Source of the DNA: Microcaldota archaeon
GTDB taxonomy: Archaea > Micrarchaeota > Micrarchaeia > Anstonellales > Anstonellaceae
DNA length: 20,357 nucleotides
Assembly: GCA_026414325.1 (NCBI GenBank)
Contig: JAOAJF010000014.1
Location: 1-20,357, forward strand
Direction: 5' to 3'
A model generated the notes under the pieces. The model did no database searches. It was given only the letters and a program-made list of their open reading frames with translations, and was not told the DNA's origin. Positions within the stretch are counted from its first letter, which is position 1; the number at the start of each line of letters is the position of its first letter. Shown here piece after piece: positions 14,048 to 20,357 of this stretch. A program made the position numbers and the translations under genes.

Positions 14048-15202
14048 ATGAATCAAATTTTAGCTCTTTTAATTGGACTAGGGTTAGGAATATTTTGTGG
14101 AGTTCTTCCTGGACTACATCCAAATAGTGTAGCTAGCATTATATCTAATATAGAGATGCAAAATATTGGAATTATTTTAATTTCTATGTTAGGAGTGTAT
14201 AGTGTTATACTTTTTTTGCCTTCTATAATGTTTGGAATACCTGAAGGAGAGAGCCTTATTTCTCTTCTTCCTGGTCAGAAAATGTATATTGAAGGAAAAC
14301 TAAAAGAAGCAATCTATATTGTTAGTGTAGCTTCTTTAATTAGTGGTTTAATTGCTTTCTTTTTAGGCTTTATGATGATTTTTGTCTTTAGAGAACTTAA
14401 TAATTTTATAAAACCATATTTGGCCTATATTCTTATTTTTGCATCTGTTTTTTTTATACTAAAACAAGAGAGAAAAATATATGCTTTCATAATTTTTTTA
14501 ATTTGTGCCCTTTGGGGCTATGTGGTATTTGACAAAAATATTAGCGAGCCATTATTTGCAATGTTTGTTGGTTTTTTTACAATTCCAGCGATAATATATA
14601 TGCAGAAAGATAAGAAGATAGAACAAAAAAAAGAAATCGAAAATAACAAAATTGATTTTTTTCTCCATATTGTAGTTGGAATAATTTTTGGTGCAATTGC
14701 TGATTTTTTACCAGGTATTTCTAGCCCTGCCCAGCTAGCTCTTTTATCTAGTATTTTTCTAAAAACAGAAGATGTAAGAAAATTTTTAGCCCATTTAGTT
14801 TCAATAGAAGTTAGCCACAATATTATAGCAATTTCTACAGCTACTGGCTCAGTAGCAAGAGTGGGAGTTGTTGCAATAGCAAAAAAATTTGTTGAGATTA
14901 GTCCAGTTACATACTCGATATACGCTACAATATTTTTGTTTTCTCTTTTAGTTGGAGTATATTTTTTGGAAATATTAGCTACTAATTTACAAAGAAAAAT
15001 TCAAACAATTGACTTTTCAAAAATTTTGAAGATTTTGCTAATTTATCTTACCAGTATGATAGGATTAATTTCTGGAATTGAGGGGCTTGTGATTTTAGTT
15101 GTTTCCAGTATTTTTGGAATTATAGTATACAAATTTGGGATTAATAGAATTACTCTTATGGCTTCTTTAATAGGCCCATCTATTATACACCTCATGAGCT
15201 GA
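14048..15202 (+). CDS. TctA/DUF112-family archaeal membrane protein
   Basis: A 384-aa polytopic membrane protein resembling the large permease subunit of tripartite tricarboxylate transporters, in its archaeal stand-alone branch. Two half-repeats are seen: GIFCGVLPGLHPNSVASI near residue 14 and GAIADFLPGISSPAQLALL near residue 215, each with a GxLPG loop between membrane helices. Around 9-10 hydrophobic segments are visible. No TctB or TctC (periplasmic binding) gene lies nearby, so the transported substrate and even transport itself are unproven. The ATG follows GTGAAAAT, which contains the previous gene's stop. It ends the thrS-started run of genes. Confidence 0.85.
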   Translation: MNQILALLIGLGLGIFCGVLPGLHPNSVASIISNIEMQNIGIILISMLGVYSVILFLPSIMFGIPEGESLISLLPGQKMYIEGKLKEAIYIVSVASLISGLIAFFLGFMMIFVFRELNNFIKPYLAYILIFASVFFILKQERKIYAFIIFLICALWGYVVFDKNISEPLFAMFVGFFTIPAIIYMQKDKKIEQKKEIENNKIDFFLHIVVGIIFGAIADFLPGISSPAQLALLSSIFLKTEDVRKFLAHLVSIEVSHNIIAISTATGSVARVGVVAIAKKFVEISPVTYSIYATIFLFSLLVGVYFLEILATNLQRKIQTIDFSKILKILLIYLTSMIGLISGIEGLVILVVSSIFGIIVYKFGINRITLMASLIGPSIIHLMS

Positions 15203-15234
15203 ATAATTAATTAAATTTAGGAAAATAAAAGCAA

Positions 15235-15246
15235 AGTTTAAAAATT
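15235..15246 (+). promoter_or_regulatory. Candidate TATA box for rps8e
   Basis: AGTTTAAAAATT in the 102-nt gap before rps8e would put the start near 15265 and give a leader of about 40 nt with GTGAG (15297-15301) just before the ATG. A 13-nt direct repeat AATTAATTAAATT flanks it (15205 and 15257), but the gap is so AT-rich that this may be chance. Confidence 0.4.
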
Positions 15247-15304
15247 AAAAACAACAAATTAATTAAATTAATAAAATAAATTTAGAAAAATTGAGAGTGA
15301 GAAT

Positions 15305-15691
15305 ATGGGAATATATCATCGACCTGTTAAAACAAAGACAACTGGGACTGGGGCAAAAAAAACTAGAGCAGCAGATAATATTTTAGCTCATTATGGAAGA
15401 CAGCCCACCCACACTAAAATAGGGGAAAGTGAAAAAAGAAAAATTCTAAAAGGAAGGGGGAATACAATAAAGCTAAAGCTAAAAACTGCAGTCTATGCAA
15501 ATGTAAGAGATAAAAATGGCCAGATAAAAAAAGTAAAAATAAAAAAAGTATTGCAAACTCCAGATAATAGACATTTTACAAGACAAAATATTTTAACCAA
15601 AGGTGGAATAATAGAGACTGAGATTGGAAAAGCGAAGATTACAAATAGAGTAGGACAAGATGGAGTGGTAAATGCTATTTTGATAGACTAG
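15305..15691 (+). CDS. rps8e: 30S ribosomal protein S8e
   Basis: Small-subunit ribosomal protein found only in archaea and eukaryotes. Characteristic features are the basic N-terminus with HRPVKTKTTGTGAKKTR, the ILAHYGRQPTHTKIGESEK segment near residue 27, RGNTIKLKLKTAVYANV in the middle and the C-terminal ITNRVGQDGVVNAILID. At 128 aa it is the short archaeal form, lacking the eukaryotic insert. GAGAGTGAG precedes the ATG. It starts a two-gene unit with the Cgi121-like gene 15 nt downstream. This is the clearest single marker that the window is archaeal. Confidence 0.97.
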   Translation: MGIYHRPVKTKTTGTGAKKTRAADNILAHYGRQPTHTKIGESEKRKILKGRGNTIKLKLKTAVYANVRDKNGQIKKVKIKKVLQTPDNRHFTRQNILTKGGIIETEIGKAKITNRVGQDGVVNAILID

Positions 15692-15706
15692 ATAACGAGG
15701 ATAGAG

Positions 15707-16126
15707 ATGATAGCTCAGTATTGTGTAGCTAAAAAAAATTCAAAAATACAGCAAATAATACTAGATGCTAAAAAAAATGGTCTAGAACTTACAGCGATTG
15801 ACAGCGAAAAAATAAAAGATTTTAGAGAAATTGAATTGGCAGCATATTTAACACATATTTCTTTTTATAAAAATCCAATAGCAAATAAAATAGAAAATGA
15901 ATTTTTATTACACCTAAGTGGTAAAAGGCAAATAAAAGATGCAATAGAAGAATACGGAGCAAAGGAGGATAAAGATTTTATTATAGTCTATTTTGGAGAA
16001 AAAGATTTGGAAGAAATTATAAAAGATTATAAAATAGAAACATATAAAGAGCTAAATAGAAAGTTAGAAGACCAAGAACTTTTTAAAATTTTGGAAAATA
16101 AAAGTGTTGAGTTACTAAAGGATTAG
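15707..16126 (+). CDS. cgi121: Cgi121/TPRKB-like subunit of the KEOPS tRNA t6A complex
   Basis: A 139-aa protein with the hallmark LLHLSGKRQIKDAIEEYG (about residues 66-83), the segment conserved between archaeal Cgi121 and human TPRKB, followed by DFIIVYFGEKD. The N-terminal half has the expected early helix and a run (LAAYLTHISF) that matches the first part of the fold. Cgi121 binds Bud32 and recruits tRNA for t6A modification by Kae1; none of the other KEOPS genes is in the window. It directly follows rps8e with a GAGGATAGAG ribosome-binding site. Moderately strong assignment from one motif plus length. Confidence 0.82.
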   Translation: MIAQYCVAKKNSKIQQIILDAKKNGLELTAIDSEKIKDFREIELAAYLTHISFYKNPIANKIENEFLLHLSGKRQIKDAIEEYGAKEDKDFIIVYFGEKDLEEIIKDYKIETYKELNRKLEDQELFKILENKSVELLKD

Positions 16127-16130
16127 ATTA

Positions 16131-17294
16131 TTAGGAAGTTTTTTGTTCTAAAGCCTGAAACAATTTTTCCTTATTTATTTTTAAATCTAAACCTAAAATA
16201 TCAGAGAGAAAAACTAAGATTTCTGAAGCTTTTTTTGCTTCTATTTTAGATTTTTTTAATAGTTCTACAATAGATACACTTTTACCTATAAAATTGTAAA
16301 TTAATAAGCCATCTATACCAAATTTTTTATAAGCTGCTAAGGCTATAGTACCATACTTTTTTTCTATTTCAGCTCTACTTAAAGGAGTTAAGGTTAGATA
16401 ACCCTCATCTCTAAGCTCTTTTAGTATATTAACAAGCTTTTCGAAAGGTAAATCGAAAATAAAAAATAAATCTATTGCATCATAAGAACCATTTAGATAA
16501 TTTAAAAATTCCCCTCCTAATTTATATTTAAATTTTAGAGCTAATTTTAGTTTGGTAAGTTCTACAATAGAAAGTTTTTTTAATTGAGGAACATAAAGCT
16601 GATAGGATTGCTCTATTGCAAAAACAGGAGGAGTAGCATCTTTTTCTATAATTGGACTTACTGGATCATGGCTCTCTGTTTTTTTTTCTTTTTTTGTTCC
16701 TTTTGGCTCTTCTTTAGTTTCAAGAGTTATAAAACCTTTCTGATTTAAAAACTCTAAAATCTCTATTAATAAGAACTCATTGATTCCTGCCTCTTCCATT
16801 ATTTCTTGTGCAGAGCGATAGCCATCTATCATTGAAAAAACTTTTAAACCAACTTCTCCAAATTTTTCAAAAACTGCTTTTTCTGCTTCCGATAAATCCT
16901 CTGTAGGAGTAGAAGATTGCTGCAGCTGAGATATATCTACTTTTTCCATTTCTTTTTTCTCAGTTAAATTTTCTTCTGAACTGGGTGAAATAGTAGGACT
17001 TTCTTCTGTGGATTGGGTAATAGCATTTTCGTCCACAGATTCAGTTTTATTTGCTAGCTCTTTCTCACTATAAATAAGGCCCATTTTATGAAATATTTCT
17101 AAATGCTCTAAAACTTCTTTTTCCTCTAAATCTAAAAGCTGGATGATTTGGGAGGCTGATTTTGTACCATCTACTAGATTATATATTCTTAAAGCATTTG
17201 GACCTAACCTACTTAGGATTAGAGATTTTAACTTAAATTTTTCCACTGCGTTTAGTTCTTTTTTGTAAAGTATTTCTGAGAGATCAAAAGCCAT
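16131..17294 (-). CDS. Unknown protein with four winged-helix-like repeats
   Basis: A 387-aa soluble protein I cannot name. It holds four similar units of about 50 residues, near 27-76, 141-191, 254-303 and 321-372. Each starts with a Gly-containing helix and a hydrophobic turn (RIYNLVDGTKSASQI; KVFSMIDGYRSAQEI; FLNYLNGSYDAIDL; LIYNFIGKSVSIVEL) and ends with a helix-and-wing-like hairpin (HKMGLIYSE; NQKGFITLE; RDEGYLTLT). This resembles tandem winged-helix domains. A Ser/Thr/Glu-rich low-complexity linker (about 80-135) and a charged one (193-220) separate the first three units. It diverges from the HTH/coiled-coil gene with a 44-nt gap. It could bind DNA or act as a scaffold. No signal peptide is present. 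Confidence 0.8.
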   Translation of the reverse strand: MAFDLSEILYKKELNAVEKFKLKSLILSRLGPNALRIYNLVDGTKSASQIIQLLDLEEKEVLEHLEIFHKMGLIYSEKELANKTESVDENAITQSTEESPTISPSSEENLTEKKEMEKVDISQLQQSSTPTEDLSEAEKAVFEKFGEVGLKVFSMIDGYRSAQEIMEEAGINEFLLIEILEFLNQKGFITLETKEEPKGTKKEKKTESHDPVSPIIEKDATPPVFAIEQSYQLYVPQLKKLSIVELTKLKLALKFKYKLGGEFLNYLNGSYDAIDLFFIFDLPFEKLVNILKELRDEGYLTLTPLSRAEIEKKYGTIALAAYKKFGIDGLLIYNFIGKSVSIVELLKKSKIEAKKASEILVFLSDILGLDLKINKEKLFQALEQKTS

Positions 17295-17322
17295 GTTTAT
17301 CTAATAAAAAATAGAAGGAAAA

Positions 17323-17331
17323 CTTTAAAAG
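17323..17331. promoter_or_regulatory. Candidate shared TATA element for the divergent pair
   Basis: CTTTAAAAG is nearly palindromic and reads as a TATA-like box on both strands. Its centre is 27 nt from the ATG at 17354 on the plus strand and 33 nt from the ATG at 17294 on the minus strand, fitting short-leader or leaderless transcripts in both directions. It is the best candidate in the 44-nt gap. Confidence 0.4.
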
Positions 17332-17338
17332 CCTTAAA

Positions 17339-18823
17339 ATGTTTTCAAATAATATGAGTTTAGATGATTATCTAGTAAGTACAGGTGTAGACAATTTAAT
17401 AAAGCTTGTTAGAGAAAGAAAAAAAATTGAAATGCAAGAGGCAGCTGCCATATTAAGAGTACCTCTCTCTACAATAAAGATTTGGGCAAAAACATTAGAA
17501 GAAGAAAAAATAATAAGAGTAGAGTACAGCTTAACAAAAGAGTATTTGGTTTGGAAAGGGCTAGATAGTGAAACATACAAAGAAAAAAAAGAGCAGATAG
17601 AAGAAAAAAGAAGAGAGACAATAAAAAAACTATCTGGGATGAAAAAAATAGTTGATGAAAATGTTGAAGACTTAGAAAGAGTAAAAGAAGAATTTATAGA
17701 AATTAGAGATAAAACAAAAAATTCTATTGAAACACTAGCTGGAGATTTACAAGAAGCTGAATTACTCACACAGAAGATAGACAATCAACTTTTAGAAAAA
17801 AAGCAAGTTTTACAAGTAATGTATAATGAAATAAAAAAGGCTTCTGGTGCATTAATAGAAATAAAAACAATTTTAAAAGAACAAAATATTGCTGATAACA
17901 AATATAGAGAATTAAAAACAAAAATGGATGAAGTAAGTACAAAAATAGAAAATAAAATAGAAGAAATAAATAAAATATTTGAAGAGATAAATAAGATTTA
18001 TTCTGTATTTGAAGAAAAAGTAAAAACTACAGATTATAATAAAGAGCTCGAGCGTCTTACTACTGAGCTTAATGATTTGAAATATGCAAAACAAGAGCTT
18101 TTAAAATTAGCTAAAAGTATTTTGCTAGAATCAAAGGAGATAGAAAAAAAAACAGAACAGATAAATTCCCAAATGCAGCAAATAAAACAACAGCTACAGA
18201 CATATAAGCCTGATGAAATAGAACAAAAGATCAATGCACTTTATAATAAAGCAATACAAGAAAGTAGAGAGCTTGCTGGCCCATTAAAAGAAGAATTTTT
18301 TAATATAAAGGAAACTATAAATAAATATTCTAATTTTTTGTACAAATACCAGGAAGCTATTAATAGATTAGAAAGTGCGGAGGATAAATACCAAAAAGAA
18401 TCAGCAGAAATAATGAAAATTATAGATATGCTAGAAGATGCTAGACAGAAATATCTAAAAGATGTAGAAGAAGCAAAAAACTCTTTGGGTGAAAACAAAC
18501 AAAGATATGAGCAGTTATTACAAAGAGCAAAAAAAATAGAGATGATCTTAGCAAATATAGATGAATTAAAACAAGAAGGACAAAAACTTTCAAAAAAATT
18601 AAAAGGTTTGATGATGGAAACTGAGATTATAGATATAGCTTTACCTGAAGATGAGATAGATACTAAAAAGCTAACTAAAGAAGAGGATTATATTCCAACT
18701 CAACTTGTTAAAAAAATAGAATTAACTAAAAAAGAAGAAGAAGAATTTGAAAGAAAAAAACAAGAACTTACTTTTTTGATTGAAAAATTACTAAGAGAAC
18801 AAGAGGAAAGTAGCCCTTCCTAA
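17339..18823 (+). CDS. N-terminal HTH, long coiled-coil protein of unknown function
   Basis: A 494-aa protein. Residues about 20-75 form a winged-helix-like domain (EMQEAAAILRVPLSTIKIW is a good recognition-helix region, followed by EEKIIRVEYSLTKEYLVWKG as wing). Residues about 80-430 are nearly all charged heptad-type coiled coil with few prolines, broken near 300 (TYKPDEIEQK). A less charged segment near 435-460 and a final Lys/Glu helix follow. The fold suggests a dimeric DNA-associated or structural filament protein; no ATPase motif is present, so it is not an SMC. The start may be ATG 17354 (MSLDDYL), which fits the TATA spacing better. Family unknown to me. Confidence 0.82.
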   Translation: MFSNNMSLDDYLVSTGVDNLIKLVRERKKIEMQEAAAILRVPLSTIKIWAKTLEEEKIIRVEYSLTKEYLVWKGLDSETYKEKKEQIEEKRRETIKKLSGMKKIVDENVEDLERVKEEFIEIRDKTKNSIETLAGDLQEAELLTQKIDNQLLEKKQVLQVMYNEIKKASGALIEIKTILKEQNIADNKYRELKTKMDEVSTKIENKIEEINKIFEEINKIYSVFEEKVKTTDYNKELERLTTELNDLKYAKQELLKLAKSILLESKEIEKKTEQINSQMQQIKQQLQTYKPDEIEQKINALYNKAIQESRELAGPLKEEFFNIKETINKYSNFLYKYQEAINRLESAEDKYQKESAEIMKIIDMLEDARQKYLKDVEEAKNSLGENKQRYEQLLQRAKKIEMILANIDELKQEGQKLSKKLKGLMMETEIIDIALPEDEIDTKKLTKEEDYIPTQLVKKIELTKKEEEEFERKKQELTFLIEKLLREQEESSPS

Positions 18824-18861
18824 AATTATAAAGTTAAATATAAAAGTGAGAAAAAGTATAA

Positions 18862-18876
18862 TAATTATAAAAAAAT
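18862..18876 (+). promoter_or_regulatory. Candidate TATA region for uvrB
   Basis: The AT-rich run with TTATAAAAAAAT lies about 20-25 nt before the uvrB ATG and could drive a near-leaderless transcript. An earlier AATATAAAAG (about 18837) would leave a longer leader. AAGGG at 18877-18881 is a weak ribosome-binding site. Confidence 0.35.
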
Positions 18877-18888
18877 AAGGGCTAATTT

Positions 18889-20357
18889 ATGAACTATCTT
18901 GAACTTAAGGCAGAATATAAAGCTGCAGGAGATCAGCCAAAAGCAATAGAACAATTAGTTAAAGGACTAGAGAGAGGAGGAAAACAGACACTTTTAGGTG
19001 TTACTGGTTCTGGAAAAACTTTTACAATAGCAAATGTTTTAGCTAGAGTAAACAGGACAGCCCTAGTAATTTCACATAATAAAACATTAGCTGCTCAGCT
19101 TTATACTGAATTTAGAAGTTTTTTTCCAAATAATAAGGTAGGATATTTTGTTTCATATTTTGATTATTATCAGCCTGAAAGCTATATTCCTGAAACAGAT
19201 ACTTACATAGAAAAAGATTCAAAAGCTAATGAAAAAATAGAACGAATGCGACTAGCAAGTACTAGCCATCTTCTAACAGATGGACCTGCCATAATAGTTG
19301 CAACGGTTTCTTGTATTTATGGTCTTGGAAATCCTACAGAATATAAAAATCTTTCTATAGGCATTAGTGTTGGAATGCAAATTTCAAGAAAAGAATTTAT
19401 AAAAAGATTGTTGCAAATGCAATATCAACGCGATGAAAAGATAATTGAACCTGGTAAATTTTTTGTAAAAGGAAATATTTTTACTATATTTCCAGCCTAT
19501 GATACTAATCTTATAAGAGTGGAATTAGAAGAAGATAAAGTTTTTAGAATAGAGGTTTTAGAGCCACTAAATTTCAAAATAATAAAAAAACTTTTCTCCT
19601 ATAGGCTTTTTCCAGCAAAGCACTATATGTTTTCTGAAGAAACAAAGGAAAAAGCATTACAAACAATAAAAAAAGAGTTAGATGAATGGGTTGTAAATTT
19701 AGGGCCAGTAGAAAGGGAAAGACTTATTAGAAGAACGAATTATGATATCGAGCTAATAAGAGAGACAGGATATTGTAATGGAATTGAAAATTATTCTCGA
19801 CATTTTGATGGGAGAGCTCCAGGAGAGCCGCCCTTTACTTTATTAGATTTTCTACCAGAAGATGCTATAATGATAATAGATGAAAGCCATGTTAGCATTC
19901 CACAACTTCGTGCGATGTATCATGGAGATAGAACAAGAAAAAAGAACCTTATAGATTATGGTTTTAGACTTCCATCAGCCTATGATAATAGACCTTTAAA
20001 ATGGGAGGAATTTGAATCTAAATTAAAAGATGTTATATTTGTATCTGCTACACCTGCAGAATATGAAAGAGAAAATTCATTTCAAATTGTAGAACAACTT
20101 GTCCGACCAACAGGTATTGTTGACCCAGAGATTATTGTAAAACCAACAACTTCTCAATTAGATGATTTGATAGAACAAATAAAATCAAGAGTGAAAAAAG
20201 ATGAGAGAGTATTGGTTACAACCCTAACAAAAAGAATGGCAGAAGAACTTACTGAATATTTAATTAAAAACGAAATAAAGGAAAGATATATGCTTTCAGA
20301 GATAGATACCATAACTAGAAGCGAGTTGATCAGAGAGCTAAGAATTGGACAATTTCA
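18889..20357 (+). CDS. uvrB: Excinuclease ABC subunit B, 5' part (runs off the window)
   Basis: DNA-damage-recognition helicase-like subunit of bacterial-type nucleotide excision repair. The first 489 codons are visible without a stop. Features: helicase motif I GVTGSGKT (about residues 37-44), the damage-probing beta-hairpin YFDYYQPESYIP (90-101), TVSCIYGLGNP near 140, motif II IIDESH (about 329-334), FVSATP (near 385) and the later RYMLSEIDTITRSELIRELR matching the usual LHSdIdTxeR. The first residues MNYLELKAEYKAAGDQPKAI match the UvrB N-terminus, fixing the start. UvrABC is of bacterial origin in archaea. No UvrA or UvrC is seen; they may lie downstream. No frameshift is present in the visible part. 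Confidence 0.96.
   Translation, partial: MNYLELKAEYKAAGDQPKAIEQLVKGLERGGKQTLLGVTGSGKTFTIANVLARVNRTALVISHNKTLAAQLYTEFRSFFPNNKVGYFVSYFDYYQPESYIPETDTYIEKDSKANEKIERMRLASTSHLLTDGPAIIVATVSCIYGLGNPTEYKNLSIGISVGMQISRKEFIKRLLQMQYQRDEKIIEPGKFFVKGNIFTIFPAYDTNLIRVELEEDKVFRIEVLEPLNFKIIKKLFSYRLFPAKHYMFSEETKEKALQTIKKELDEWVVNLGPVERERLIRRTNYDIELIRETGYCNGIENYSRHFDGRAPGEPPFTLLDFLPEDAIMIIDESHVSIPQLRAMYHGDRTRKKNLIDYGFRLPSAYDNRPLKWEEFESKLKDVIFVSATPAEYERENSFQIVEQLVRPTGIVDPEIIVKPTTSQLDDLIEQIKSRVKKDERVLVTTLTKRMAEELTEYLIKNEIKERYMLSEIDTITRSELIRELRIGQF

Noticed and set aside
14518..14820. Minus-strand 100-aa open frame inside the TctA-like gene
   Set aside because: It is antisense to a clear membrane-protein frame and shows no family features or start signal.
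15205..15270. 13-nt direct repeat AATTAATTAAATT before rps8e as an operator
   Set aside because: The gap is made almost wholly of A and T, so a repeat of this kind is easily expected by chance.
17368..18498. Several minus-strand open frames (about 60-138 aa) opposite the coiled-coil gene
   Set aside because: They are Ser/Phe-rich antisense products of a Lys/Glu-rich coding strand, with no ribosome-binding sites and no recognisable family.
17339..18823. SMC or Rad50-type protein
   Set aside because: There is no Walker A, Walker B or signature motif; only an HTH-like head and coiled coil.
1..20357. CRISPR array, tRNA, rRNA, insertion sequence or phage genes
   Set aside because: No regular repeat-spacer pattern, cloverleaf, transposase, integrase or structural phage protein could be seen.

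Overview
The window looks like part of an archaeal chromosome. It is AT-rich, gene-dense and nearly all coding. Archaeal markers are ribosomal protein S8e, the zinc-ribbon/HTH factor MBF1, FEN1 with a C-terminal PCNA-binding motif, the KEOPS subunit Cgi121, archaeal riboflavin synthase RibC, CTP-type riboflavin kinase RibK, a class III signal-peptide pilin-like protein, TATA-like boxes about 25 nt before starts, and GGTGA ribosome-binding sites. Several bacterial-type genes are mixed in: GTP cyclohydrolase II, RibD, ThrRS with TGS and N2 editing domains, and UvrB. Small size, low GC and this mosaic suggest an uncultivated, possibly DPANN-like lineage; that placement is inference.

Layout. Positions 1-6746 (+) read as one long run: the 3' part of hisS, five riboflavin genes (ribB, ribC, ribH, ribA, ribD), an unknown 172-aa protein, a single-domain KaiC/RadA-like ATPase with an altered Walker A, trpS, and a pilin-like class III secretory protein. 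Next comes a short promoter region with a candidate box C/D sRNA (about 6793-6861) directly in front of ribK (6871-7257). A leftward pair, mbf1-fen1 (8787-7254), converges on ribK. Rightward again: a site-2 protease-like M50 membrane protease, a TPR protein, thrS, a CDP-alcohol phosphatidyltransferase, a membrane-anchored small protein, and a TctA/DUF112-type membrane protein. Then come rps8e and a Cgi121-like gene. A divergent pair follows: a leftward protein with four winged-helix-like repeats and a rightward HTH plus coiled-coil protein. The 5' part of uvrB runs off the end.

How the genes work together. RibA, RibD, RibB, RibH, RibC and RibK cover GTP plus ribulose-5-phosphate to FMN, apart from the dephosphorylation step. 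The first steps use bacterial-type enzymes and the last ones archaeal types. HisRS, TrpRS, ThrRS, S8e and Cgi121 serve translation and tRNA modification; FEN1 and UvrB serve repair.

The most interesting signals are: (1) the candidate C/D sRNA/K-turn in the ribK leader, whose D' guide nearly matches the 23S A-loop and points at the position of E. coli U2552; (2) the KaiC-like ATPase with Arg in place of the Walker A Lys and DQ in place of the usual EE pair, next to an unknown partner; (3) the divergent winged-helix-repeat and HTH/coiled-coil pair sharing one near-palindromic TATA element. No CRISPR array, tRNA, rRNA, insertion sequence or integrase was seen.
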